A stretch of 64,000 bases of DNA from Thioalkalicoccus limnaeus (GTDB taxonomy: Bacteria; Pseudomonadota; Gammaproteobacteria; Chromatiales; Chromatiaceae). Made by a program: the position numbers and the translations under genes. The stretch is taken from the NCBI RefSeq assembly GCF_041197575.1, contig NZ_JBDKXB010000003.1, positions 220,441-284,440 of the forward strand, written 5' to 3'. Within the stretch, counting starts at the first letter, position 1, and every line of letters begins with the position of its first letter. The notes beneath the pieces were generated by a model that saw only the letters and a program-made list of their open reading frames with translations, did not search any database and was not told the DNA's origin. Below are positions 32,048 through 40,674 of the stretch, in pieces.

Positions 32048-33529
32048 ATGATCGAACCTTGCACGTTGGTGATCTTCGGTGCGACCGGCAATCTCGCCCG
32101 TCACAAGCTCTTGCCGGCGCTCTATCATCTCGAGCGATGCGGCCATCTGCATCCGGCCACCCGGATCCTCGGCTTCGGTCGGCGCGACTGGTCGGATCGC
32201 GACTGGCGCGAGCAGGTCATCGACGGCCTGCGGGGCCGGATCGGGGAGCACCTCGATCTCGAGGTGGCCGCGCGGCTCGGTGATCGCCTGCTGTTCCAGT
32301 CGGGCGATCTGACCGAGGCCGCGGCATACGAGGGCCTGGCGCGGCGTCTGCGCGACGGGGTCGAGCGGCCGCACAACCTGGTCTGCTATCTGGCGGTCGC
32401 ACCGCGCCACTACGGCGAGGTCGCCGATCGGCTCGCGGCGCAGGGCCTGCACGAGGAGACGAGCGGCTGGTCGCGGCTGGTCGTCGAAAAGCCGTTCGGC
32501 TTCGATCTCGACAGCGCCCGTCGGCTCGATGAACGGTTGCGGCGCCATTTCCGCGAGCAGCAGATCTTCCGCATCGATCACTACCTGGGCAAGAACACGG
32601 TTCAGAACGTGCTCGTCTTTCGCTTCGCGAACCTGCTGTTCGAGCCGATCTGGAATCGCCATCACATCGATCATGTGCAGATCCTCCACGCCGAGGCGCG
32701 GGGGATCGAGGGTCGGGCCGGCTATTACGACGGTGTCGGCGCCTTGCGCGACATGATCCAGAGCCACCTGTTGCAGATGCTGACGCTGGTCGCGATGGAG
32801 CCGCCGCCGAGCCTCGATGCCGAGGCGCTGCGCGACGAGAAGGTCAAGGTCTTGCGCTCGATCCGGCCGATCACGCGCCAGGCGGTGCCAGCGCAGGCCT
32901 TTCGCGCCCAGTACCGAGCGGGGTCCGGCGACGGAGGCCAGTGCCCGGGCTATCTCGATGAGCCCGATGTGCCCCGTGACAGCACGACCGAGACCTTCGC
33001 CGCGCTCAAGCTCTACATCGACAACTGGCGATGGCGCAACATCCCCTTCTATCTGCGCACCGGCAAGCGTTTGCGCGAGACCAATTCGCTGATCGCGATC
33101 CGCTTCAAACACCCGCCGCAGCAACTGTTTCGGACCACGCGCATCGAACGGCTGGTGCCCAATTGGTTGCTGGTCAACATCCAGCCGCGAGAATGCCTGA
33201 GGATCGAGATCCAGACCAAGCGGCCGGGCCTCGAGATGCGCACCCAGACCGAATCGCTCGATGCCTTCACCTGCACTACGGCGCCGGGTCAGATCGATGC
33301 CTACGAGGCCCTGATCCTCGATGTCATCGGCGGCGATCATACGCTGTTCCTGCGCTACGACGAGGTCGATTGGGCGTGGCGCATCGTCGATCCGATCGTG
33401 CAGGCCTGGGCCACCGAGCGTGATTTCATCCCGACCTATGCCGCGGGGACCTGGGGGCCGGCCGAAGCCAACCGGCTGTTCGACCGCGACGATCAAGACT
33501 GGCGTAACGGGCTCGATGAGGACGGGTGA
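32048..33529 (+). CDS. zwf: Glucose-6-phosphate dehydrogenase
   Basis: Zwf oxidises glucose-6-phosphate to 6-phosphogluconolactone with NADP. The 493-residue protein has the dinucleotide fold start (LVIFGATGNLARHKLLPALY), the active-site signature RIDHYLGKNTVQNVL (with the catalytic His-Tyr pair) and the downstream VEKPFG and YYDGVGALRDMIQSH segments. The ATG at 32048 follows a G-rich stretch and gives the normal start. pgi follows 118 bp later. A 6-phosphogluconolactonase is not in the window. Confidence 0.97.
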   Translation: MIEPCTLVIFGATGNLARHKLLPALYHLERCGHLHPATRILGFGRRDWSDRDWREQVIDGLRGRIGEHLDLEVAARLGDRLLFQSGDLTEAAAYEGLARRLRDGVERPHNLVCYLAVAPRHYGEVADRLAAQGLHEETSGWSRLVVEKPFGFDLDSARRLDERLRRHFREQQIFRIDHYLGKNTVQNVLVFRFANLLFEPIWNRHHIDHVQILHAEARGIEGRAGYYDGVGALRDMIQSHLLQMLTLVAMEPPPSLDAEALRDEKVKVLRSIRPITRQAVPAQAFRAQYRAGSGDGGQCPGYLDEPDVPRDSTTETFAALKLYIDNWRWRNIPFYLRTGKRLRETNSLIAIRFKHPPQQLFRTTRIERLVPNWLLVNIQPRECLRIEIQTKRPGLEMRTQTESLDAFTCTTAPGQIDAYEALILDVIGGDHTLFLRYDEVDWAWRIVDPIVQAWATERDFIPTYAAGTWGPAEANRLFDRDDQDWRNGLDEDG

Positions 33530-33647
33530 GGCCGTCGTCGCCAGGACCGATGGACGAGCAAGAACAAGCGCGGGCTGTCAGATTCCGCGTCACAGACGTC
33601 GACGCCTTTCGCGTTTTCGTCAACCACGACAATCGGAGACACGAGCG

Positions 33648-35294
33648 ATGCCATTGGTGAATCGCACGCCGCAATGGGCGGCGCTGGAGCGGCACTGGGA
33701 CCGGATGCGCGCGGTCTCGATGCGGGACCTGTTCGCGGCCGACCCGCAACGGGCGCAGTCGATGACGCGCGAGCTCGCGGGGCTGCGGATCGACTTCTCG
33801 AAACACCGTGTCACCGCCGAGACGCTCGAGCTCCTGCTCGCGGTGGCCCATGCCGTCGAACTGCCGGCCTGGATCGAGCGAATGTTCGCCGGCGAGCGGA
33901 TCAACACGACCGAGCATCGCGCCGTGCTCCATGTCGCGTTACGCAACCGGTCGCAGCGGCCGATCCGGGTCGACGGCGAAGACGTGATGCCGCAGGTCGA
34001 AGCCGTGCTGGCGCAGATGCGCGACTTCGTTGGCCGCGTCCACGAGGGTCAGTGGCGCGGGTTCACCGGTGAGCCGATCCGCGATGTCGTCAACATCGGA
34101 ATCGGCGGGTCGAATCTCGGGCCCAAGATGGTCTGCGAGGCGCTGACCCCGTACCACCGGCCCGGCTTGCGCGTGCACTTCGTGTCCAATGTCGATGCGA
34201 CCCACATCACCGAGACGCTTAAAACGCTCGACCCGGCGCGCACGCTGTTCGTCGTCGCATCCAAGACCTTCACGACCCAGGAGACGATGACCAACGCGCG
34301 CACGGCTCGGCGTTGGCTGCTCGAGGCGCTCGGCGATCCGGCGGCCGTGGCCGACCACTTCGTCGCGGTCTCGACCAACGCACCGGCAGTCGCCGAGTTC
34401 GGCATCGATCCGGCCAATATGTTCGTCTTCTGGGATTGGGTCGGTGGCCGGTATTCGCTGTGGTCGGCGATCGGGCTGCCGATCGCGCTCGCGGTCGGGT
34501 TCGAGCGCTTCGCCGAACTCCTGAATGGCGCCCACGCCGTCGACAAGCATGTCCGTACCGCGCCGCTCGCCGAGAATCTGCCGGTGATCCTGGGTCTGCT
34601 CGGGGTCTGGTACACCAACTTTGCCGACGCCCATAGCCATGCCGTGCTGCCCTATGATCAGTATCTGAAGTCCTTCCCGGCTTACCTTCAGCAGGGCGAC
34701 ATGGAGAGCAACGGCAAGCACGTGACCCGCGATGGCGTCGTCGTCGACTATCAGACCGGACCGGTCATCTGGGGCGAGCCGGGCACCGACGGCCAACATG
34801 CATTTTACCAGTTGATCCACCAAGGGACCCGCTTGATCCCAGCCGATTTCATCGTGCCGATCCACAGTCACAACGAGACCGACGACCATCATCCGAAGCT
34901 GCTCGCGAACTGCCTAGCGCAAACCGAGGCCCTGATGCGCGGGCGGACACTCGCCGAGGCGCGCGCGGAACTGCTCGCGGCGGGCATGGACCCGGCTCGC
35001 GCCGAGGCCCTGGCACCGCATCGTCAGTTCGACGGCAATCGCCCGACCACGACGATCCTGATGGAGCGGCTGACGCCCGAGACCCTTGGTGCGCTGATCG
35101 CGCTGTACGAACACCGGATCTTTTGCCAAGGCCTCGTGTGGGGCGTCAACTCGTTCGACCAATGGGGCGTCGAGCTCGGCAAACAGCTCGCCGGCGTGAT
35201 CCTCGACGAGCTGAAGGCCGGTGCGGTCGCGGCGGAGCACGACGGGTCGACGCGGGCCCTGATCGAGCATGTCGTGCACCACCGTCGGGCGTGA
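33648..35294 (+). CDS. pgi: Glucose-6-phosphate isomerase
   Basis: Pgi interconverts glucose-6-phosphate and fructose-6-phosphate. The 548-residue length is typical (549 in E. coli). Signatures include VNIGIGGSNLGPKMVCEAL, the phosphate loop FVVASKTFTTQETMTNA, the catalytic glutamate in GGRYSLWSAIG and ESNGKHV, and the C-terminal VWGVNSFDQWGVELGKQLA with the active-site lysine. With zwf next to it, the pair sits at the branch between glycolysis and the pentose phosphate pathway, and near glgA, though the accessory block lies between. Confidence 0.97.
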   Translation: MPLVNRTPQWAALERHWDRMRAVSMRDLFAADPQRAQSMTRELAGLRIDFSKHRVTAETLELLLAVAHAVELPAWIERMFAGERINTTEHRAVLHVALRNRSQRPIRVDGEDVMPQVEAVLAQMRDFVGRVHEGQWRGFTGEPIRDVVNIGIGGSNLGPKMVCEALTPYHRPGLRVHFVSNVDATHITETLKTLDPARTLFVVASKTFTTQETMTNARTARRWLLEALGDPAAVADHFVAVSTNAPAVAEFGIDPANMFVFWDWVGGRYSLWSAIGLPIALAVGFERFAELLNGAHAVDKHVRTAPLAENLPVILGLLGVWYTNFADAHSHAVLPYDQYLKSFPAYLQQGDMESNGKHVTRDGVVVDYQTGPVIWGEPGTDGQHAFYQLIHQGTRLIPADFIVPIHSHNETDDHHPKLLANCLAQTEALMRGRTLAEARAELLAAGMDPARAEALAPHRQFDGNRPTTTILMERLTPETLGALIALYEHRIFCQGLVWGVNSFDQWGVELGKQLAGVILDELKAGAVAAEHDGSTRALIEHVVHHRRA

Positions 35295-35530
35295 TCCGCT
35301 AGGGCCGGCTCCCGAACGCCGGTGGGCCTGATCGGGCATCTCTGGCGCCGGCGTGGGCTTCGGGCCTGCGCTACCCACGGCCTCGGTGTCGGCCGCCTGG
35401 GCCGCTGCGGGCGCCTGTGGCACCTGTCGCGGTGGGTGATCTTTATGTCTGTTTGGCGGTCTCAGTCTCGGATGCCAGACGATCGAAGCGACGGTTGCCG
35501 GTGGTCGCGGCCGGGCTATCCTTTACGTCG

Positions 35531-35554
35531 GTGATCGGGTGATCGGGTGATCGG
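35531..35554. repeat. Short tandem repeat, 3 x 8 bp
   Basis: Three perfect copies of GTGATCGG lie head to tail, followed by GTGG. It is too short to assign a role and could vary by slippage. Confidence 0.6.
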
Positions 35555-35744
35555 GTGGCCGCCGTGTGCCACCAAGCCGCTGATCTGCGGGCGGGTCGGG
35601 GGGCGAAACAGGGCGCGGGGGGCGTCCAGAGTCTCCGCGATCCTAACCCGATCCGGCGACGGCCCGTTGCAAATCCCGGGGAGACGCCCAACAAATCGGG
35701 GTAACAGGGCCTGTCGTCCGGTGGATCGCGCCGCCGATCCCGAT

Positions 35745-35759
35745 GCACCAACATGATGC
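35745..35759. promoter_or_regulatory. NtrC-like enhancer site upstream of prkA
   Basis: GCACCA-ACA-TGATGC is a dyad with one mismatch to the NtrC pattern GCACCA-N3-TGGTGC. Its centre lies about 115 bp upstream of the start predicted from the sigma-54 element, within the usual enhancer range. Confidence 0.6.
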
Positions 35760-35840
35760 GTCTTCTGGCTTTGCGACGCCGATTCAAGGCCCCATGGTCG
35801 TAACGGGGATCGAGACGGGTCTCGGACCCTCGCTTCCAGG

Positions 35841-35856
35841 TGGCCCATACTTTGCT
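35841..35856 (+). promoter_or_regulatory. Sigma-54 promoter for the prkA operon
   Basis: TGGCCCATACTTTGCT matches TGGCAC-N5-TTGCW with one change and has the obligatory GG and GC pairs separated by 10 bp. Transcription should begin about 12 bp after the GC. Orientation is toward prkA. Confidence 0.7.
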
Positions 35857-35977
35857 GCAATGGTGATCGGTCGGTGCCGGAGCCTGGCCAGCGGTGCATT
35901 GCGACCGGACCGCCCGATTCTTCGGCTGGCCGCCGCGCGGCCCTCGATCCATATTCGACTTCGTGTGAGGTGTACAA

Positions 35978-37900
35978 ATGTCGATCTTCGAACGCTACCA
36001 GGCCCGCTACGAAGCCTCGCGCCATGAGGTCATGAGCCTGGATGAATATCTCGAGCTGTGCAAAGCGGACCCGATGGCCTACGCCGGGGCCGCCGAGCGC
36101 CTGCTCCAGGCGATCGGTGATCCGGAACACATCGATACCCGGACCGATCCCCGGCTCAGCCGCATCTTTCAGAACAAGATGTTGCGCCGTTATCCGGCCT
36201 TCTCCGAGTTCTACGGCATGGAGGAGCCGATCGAGCACCTGGTCTCCTATCTGAAGCACGCCGCGCAGGGTCTCGAGGAGAAGAAGCAGATCCTGTATCT
36301 GCTCGGTCCGGTCGGTGGCGGCAAGTCGTCGCTCGCCGAGAAGCTCAAGGAACTGATGGAGGAGGTGCCCTTCTACGCGATCGAGGGGTCGCCGGTGTTC
36401 GAGTCGCCGTTGGGCCTTTTCTCGCCGGAGGAGGACGGTCCGATCCTCGAGGACGATTACGGGATCCCCAGCCGCTACCTGCGCACCATCATGTCGCCTT
36501 GGGCCGTGAAACGGCTCCAGGAATACAACGGTGACATCACGCGGTTCCGTGTCGTCAAGCTGTATCCGTCGATCCTCGAGCAGATCGCGATCGCGAAGAC
36601 CGAGCCGGGCGACGAGAACAACCAGGACATCTCGTCGTTGGTCGGAAAGGTCGATATCCGCCAGCTCGAGCGGTTCGCGCAACACGATGCCGACGCCTAC
36701 AGCTACTCCGGTGCCCTGTGCCGAGCGAACCAGGGGCTCATGGAGTTCGTCGAGATGTTCAAAGCGCCGATCAAGGTGCTGCATCCATTGCTGACGGCGA
36801 CGCAGGAAGGCAACTACAACGCCACCGAGGGGCTGTCGGCGATCCCGTTCCAGGGGATCATCCTGGCCCACTCGAACGAGTCCGAGTGGCAGTCGTTCCG
36901 CAACAACAAGAACAACGAGGCCTTCCTCGACCGCGTCTACATCGTCAAGGTGCCCTACTGCCTGCGTGTCAACGAAGAGGTCCAGATCTACGACAAGCTT
37001 CTGCGCAACAGCTCGCTCGCGACGGCGCCGTGCGCACCCGGCACGCTCGAGATGATGGCCCGGTTTTCGGTGCTGACGCGCCTCAAGGAGCCGGAGAATT
37101 CGAGCATCTTCTCGAAGATGCGCGTCTACAACGGCGAGAACCTGAAGGACACCGACCCGAAGGCCAAGTCGATCCAGGAATACCGCGATTACGCGGGCGT
37201 CGACGAGGGCATGACCGGGATCTCGACGCGCTTCGCGTTCAAGATCTTGTCCCAGGTCTTCAACTTCGATCACACCGAGGTCGCGGCCAATCCCGTGCAT
37301 CTGCTCTATGTGCTGGAGAAGCAGATCGCGCGCGAACAATTGCCGCCGGAGGTCCAGGAGCGTTACCTGGGTTTCCTGAAGCAGTTCCTCGCGCCGCGCT
37401 ATGCCGAGTTCATCGGCAAGGAGTTGCAGACCGCCTACCTCGAGTCCTATGCCGAATACGGTCAGAACATCTTCGATCGCTACGTGACCTATGCCGATTT
37501 CTGGATCCAAGATCAGGAATACCGCGATCCGGACACCGGCGAGATGATGGATCGTGGAGCGTTGAACGAGGAACTCGAGAAGATCGAGAAGCCGGCCGGG
37601 ATCTCGAACCCGAAGGATTTCCGCAACGAGATCGTCAACTTCGTGCTGCGCGCCCGCGCGAGCAATGGCGGTGCGAATCCGAAGTGGACCAGCTACGAGA
37701 AGCTGCGGGTCGTCATCGAGAAGAAGATGTTCTCGAATACCGAGGATCTGCTGCCGGTGATCTCGTTCAACGCCAAGGTCTCGATGGACGAACAGAAGAA
37801 GCATGAGCAGTTCGTCGATCGGATGGTCGGCAAGGGCTATACGCCGAAACAGGTGCGGCTCCTGTCGGAGTGGTACCTCCGGGTCCGCAAGGCGCAGTAA
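35978..37900 (+). CDS. prkA: PrkA/YeaG serine protein kinase
   Basis: PrkA-family proteins combine an AAA+ ATPase with a C-terminal kinase-like domain and act in stationary phase, nitrogen starvation or sporulation. The 640-residue protein (644 in E. coli YeaG) has the N-terminal segment (SLDEYLELCKADPMAYAGAA), Walker A GPVGGGKSS at 110-118, the AAA segments ILAHSNESEWQSFRNNKNNE and YIVKVPYCLRVNEEVQIYDK, and the C-terminal PrkA domain. It is the first gene of prkA-yeaH-spoVR-ldt, 18 bp before yeaH, and is preceded by NtrC and sigma-54 elements. Confidence 0.97.
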   Translation: MSIFERYQARYEASRHEVMSLDEYLELCKADPMAYAGAAERLLQAIGDPEHIDTRTDPRLSRIFQNKMLRRYPAFSEFYGMEEPIEHLVSYLKHAAQGLEEKKQILYLLGPVGGGKSSLAEKLKELMEEVPFYAIEGSPVFESPLGLFSPEEDGPILEDDYGIPSRYLRTIMSPWAVKRLQEYNGDITRFRVVKLYPSILEQIAIAKTEPGDENNQDISSLVGKVDIRQLERFAQHDADAYSYSGALCRANQGLMEFVEMFKAPIKVLHPLLTATQEGNYNATEGLSAIPFQGIILAHSNESEWQSFRNNKNNEAFLDRVYIVKVPYCLRVNEEVQIYDKLLRNSSLATAPCAPGTLEMMARFSVLTRLKEPENSSIFSKMRVYNGENLKDTDPKAKSIQEYRDYAGVDEGMTGISTRFAFKILSQVFNFDHTEVAANPVHLLYVLEKQIAREQLPPEVQERYLGFLKQFLAPRYAEFIGKELQTAYLESYAEYGQNIFDRYVTYADFWIQDQEYRDPDTGEMMDRGALNEELEKIEKPAGISNPKDFRNEIVNFVLRARASNGGANPKWTSYEKLRVVIEKKMFSNTEDLLPVISFNAKVSMDEQKKHEQFVDRMVGKGYTPKQVRLLSEWYLRVRKAQ

Positions 37901-37918
37901 CCAGGAAATCGCAAGCCT

Positions 37919-39187
37919 ATGTCGCACTTCATCGATCGACGGCTCAACGGCAAGAACAAGAGCGCCGTCAACCGGCAGCGCTTCCTGCGCCGTTACAAGT
38001 CGCAGCTCAAGCGGGCCGTGGCCGATGCCGTCAATCGGCGCAGCATCACCGACGTCGCTTCGGGCGAGCAGGTCGGCATCCCGTCGAAGGACATTTCCGA
38101 GCCGGTCTTTCGTCATGGTCCCGGGGGGACCCGCGAGATGGTGCACCCGGGCAACAAGGACTTCCTGAGCGGCGATCGCGTCCAGCGGCCGCCCGAGGGC
38201 GGCGGCGGCTCCGGCCAGGGACGGGCCGGTCGTGGTGGGCAGGGCGAGGACGATTTCGTGTTCAACTTGTCCCGCGACGAGTTCCTCGACCTGATGTTCG
38301 AGGACTTGGCGTTGCCGAATCTGGTGCGCAATCAGCTGATCGGTACGACCGAGTTCAAGTACGAACGCGCCGGTTTCGTCAGCGACGGGGCACCGAGCAA
38401 CATCGACGTGGTTCGCTCGTTGAAGGGCGCGATCGCGCGGCGCACCGCGCTCGGCGCGCCCTATCGCGGCCGGCTGCGGGAATTGGAAGAGGAGTTGGCC
38501 GCGCGCCTCGAGTCGGGGGCCGGCGACGACGACCCGCGCGTGCGCGAGCTGCGCGAGGAGATCGATGCGCTGAAGACGCGCTTGGCCAGGCTGCCCTTCA
38601 TCGACACCTTCGACCTGCGTTATCAGAGCTTCGTCAAGCGGCCCGAACCGACGAGCAAGGCCGTGATGGTCTGCATCATGGACGTGTCCGGCTCGATGGA
38701 CCAGCTGCGCAAGAATCTTGCCAAGCGCTTCTTCATCCTGCTCTATCTGTTCTTGCAGCGCAATTACGACCGGATCGATCTGGTCTTCATCCGCCATCAC
38801 ACGATCGCCCAGGAAGTCGATGAACAGGAGTTCTTCTATTCGCGCGAGACCGGCGGCACGGTCGTGTCGAGCGCGTTGAATCTCGCCTACGACATCCTCA
38901 AGGAGCGCTACGACAGCAGCGTCTGGAACATCTACACGGCTCAGGCCTCGGATGGCGACAACTGGGACTCGGACTCGGCGATCTGTCGCGACATCCTGAA
39001 CGAGCGCCTGATGCCCTTGATGCGCTACTACGCCTATGTTGAGATCACCCCGCGCCAGCACCAGAGTCTCTGGTACGCGTACCAGGAGGTACGGGCGCAG
39101 CATCGGCATTTCGCGATGCAGGAGATCGGCGGTGCCGAGGATATCTACCCCGTCTTCCGCGAGTTGTTCAGGAGGCAGGAGGCATGA
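37919..39187 (+). CDS. yeaH: YeaH, DUF444 family protein
   Basis: The 422-residue product begins MSHFIDRRLNGKNKSAVNRQ, a family hallmark, has a Gly-rich low-complexity stretch near residues 90-112, and in its C-terminal half a von Willebrand A-like fold whose MIDAS-type motif is MDVSGSMDQLRKNL. Molecular activity is unknown. YeaH is co-conserved with PrkA and SpoVR, and the three are thought to act together. Its stop overlaps the spoVR start (ATGA). Confidence 0.96.
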   Translation: MSHFIDRRLNGKNKSAVNRQRFLRRYKSQLKRAVADAVNRRSITDVASGEQVGIPSKDISEPVFRHGPGGTREMVHPGNKDFLSGDRVQRPPEGGGGSGQGRAGRGGQGEDDFVFNLSRDEFLDLMFEDLALPNLVRNQLIGTTEFKYERAGFVSDGAPSNIDVVRSLKGAIARRTALGAPYRGRLRELEEELAARLESGAGDDDPRVRELREEIDALKTRLARLPFIDTFDLRYQSFVKRPEPTSKAVMVCIMDVSGSMDQLRKNLAKRFFILLYLFLQRNYDRIDLVFIRHHTIAQEVDEQEFFYSRETGGTVVSSALNLAYDILKERYDSSVWNIYTAQASDGDNWDSDSAICRDILNERLMPLMRYYAYVEITPRQHQSLWYAYQEVRAQHRHFAMQEIGGAEDIYPVFRELFRRQEA

Positions 39188-40674
39188 GCCAGCGCGTCAT
39201 CTCCGATTCATCCGAGTGGACCTTCCCGTTGCTCGAACGCTTCGATCGCGAGATCGGCCGGGTCGCGCACGAGGTCTATGGCCTGGATACCTATGCCAAC
39301 CAGATCGAGGTCATCGCCTCCGAACAGATGATCGACGCCTACTCGTCGGTGGGCCTGCCGATCAACTACCACCATTGGTCGTTCGGCAAGCAATTCGTCG
39401 CGACCGAGCAGACCTATCGACGCGGCCAGATGGGGTTGGCCTACGAGATCGTGATCAACTCCGATCCCTGCATCGCCTACCTGATGGAAGAGAACACGCT
39501 GCCGATGCAGGCCTTGGTCATGGCCCATGCCTGCTACGGCCACAACAGTTTCTTCAAGGGCAACTACCTGTTTCGCACCTGGACCAGCGCCGATGCGATC
39601 ATCGACTACCTGGTCTTCGCGCGGGCCTATATCGCCCAGTGCGAGGAACGCTACGGCCAGGAGGAGGTGGAGCTGCTGCTCGATTCCTGTCATGCGTTGA
39701 TGAATCACGGCGTGGATCGCTACAAGAGGCCGTCACCGTTGTCGGCTGCCGAGGAGCAGCGGCGTCAGCAGGAACGGGAGACCTATCTGCAGGCGCAAAT
39801 CAACGATCTGTGGCGAACCCTGCCGCGGGCGGTCGGCGAGGACGCCGTCGAGGTCGAAGAACGCTGGCCCGAGGAGCCGCAGGAGAACATCCTCTATTTC
39901 ATCGAGAAGAACGCACCGCTGCTCGAGCCCTGGCAGCGTGAGATCCTGCGCATCGTGCGCAAGGTCAGCCAGTACTTCTACCCACAGCGCCAGACCCAGG
40001 TGATGAACGAAGGGTGGGCGACCTTCTGGCACTACACGCTGCTGAACCACCTCTACGACGAGGGGTTGGTCGGTGATGGGTTCATGATGGAGTTCCTCCA
40101 GTCCCATACCGGTGTCGTGTTCCAGCCGCCGTTCGATGCACCCTATTACAGCGGCATCAATCCTTACGCACTCGGCTTCGCGATGATGCGCGACCTCCGC
40201 CGGATCTGCGAGGAGCCGACCGCCGAGGATCGCTATTGGTTCCCGGAGATCGCCGGCCGTGAATGGCTCAAGGTGCTCGATTTCGCGATGCGCAACTTCA
40301 AGGACGAAAGCTTCATCGCGCAGTTCCTGTCACCGAAGGTCATGCGCGATCTACGGCTGTTCGCGGTCAACGATGATGATCGCGAGGAGACGCTGGAAAT
40401 CACCGCGATCCACGAAGAGGCCGGCTATCGCGCCTTGCGGCAGGCCCTGGCCGATCAATACAATCTCGGCAGCCGTGAGCCCAACATCCAGGTCTTCAAC
40501 GTCGACCGGCGCGGCGATCGCTCGCTGACGTTACGGCATTTCCGCTACAATCGCCGGCCCTTGGCCGAGAATGCCGAGGAGATGCTTCGCCACATGCGCC
40601 GGCTCTGGGGCTTCGAGGTCCGGCTCGAGTCCGTCGACGAGCAAGGGCGGGTCCATTTGATCGGAGAGGTCTGA
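39184..40674 (+). CDS. ycgB: SpoVR family protein (YcgB)
   Basis: The 496-residue protein matches SpoVR/YcgB throughout: VYGLDTYANQIEVIASEQMI, NYHHWSFGKQF, HACYGHNSFFKGNYLFRTWT and EGWATFWHYTLLNHLYDEG. Conserved histidines and glutamates suggest a metal site. In Bacillus SpoVR affects spore cortex; in Gram-negatives it travels with prkA and yeaH. It overlaps yeaH by 4 bp, and its TGA is followed directly by the ATG of an L,D-transpeptidase gene. Confidence 0.96.
   Translation: MSQRVISDSSEWTFPLLERFDREIGRVAHEVYGLDTYANQIEVIASEQMIDAYSSVGLPINYHHWSFGKQFVATEQTYRRGQMGLAYEIVINSDPCIAYLMEENTLPMQALVMAHACYGHNSFFKGNYLFRTWTSADAIIDYLVFARAYIAQCEERYGQEEVELLLDSCHALMNHGVDRYKRPSPLSAAEEQRRQQERETYLQAQINDLWRTLPRAVGEDAVEVEERWPEEPQENILYFIEKNAPLLEPWQREILRIVRKVSQYFYPQRQTQVMNEGWATFWHYTLLNHLYDEGLVGDGFMMEFLQSHTGVVFQPPFDAPYYSGINPYALGFAMMRDLRRICEEPTAEDRYWFPEIAGREWLKVLDFAMRNFKDESFIAQFLSPKVMRDLRLFAVNDDDREETLEITAIHEEAGYRALRQALADQYNLGSREPNIQVFNVDRRGDRSLTLRHFRYNRRPLAENAEEMLRHMRRLWGFEVRLESVDEQGRVHLIGEV

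Larger units (their letters stand above)
35295..35977. other. Long intergenic region between pgi and prkA
   Basis: About 680 bp carry no convincing gene. Contents I can support are three tandem GTGATCGG units (35531-35554), an NtrC-like site (35745-35759) and a sigma-54 promoter (35841-35856). The leader from the predicted sigma-54 start to prkA is about 110 nt. Confidence 0.6.

Noticed and set aside
35531..35554. Tandem GTGATCGG units considered as a CRISPR or iteron array
   Set aside because: Only three 8-bp units without spacers. No cas genes, no replication genes and no other array-like spacing are present.
35516..39109. Very long open frame (about 1,200 codons) on the minus strand opposite prkA and yeaH
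   Set aside because: It is the antisense shadow of two well-conserved genes. In this GC-rich genome, codon bias on the plus strand suppresses stop codons on the opposite strand, and the translation has no recognisable domain.
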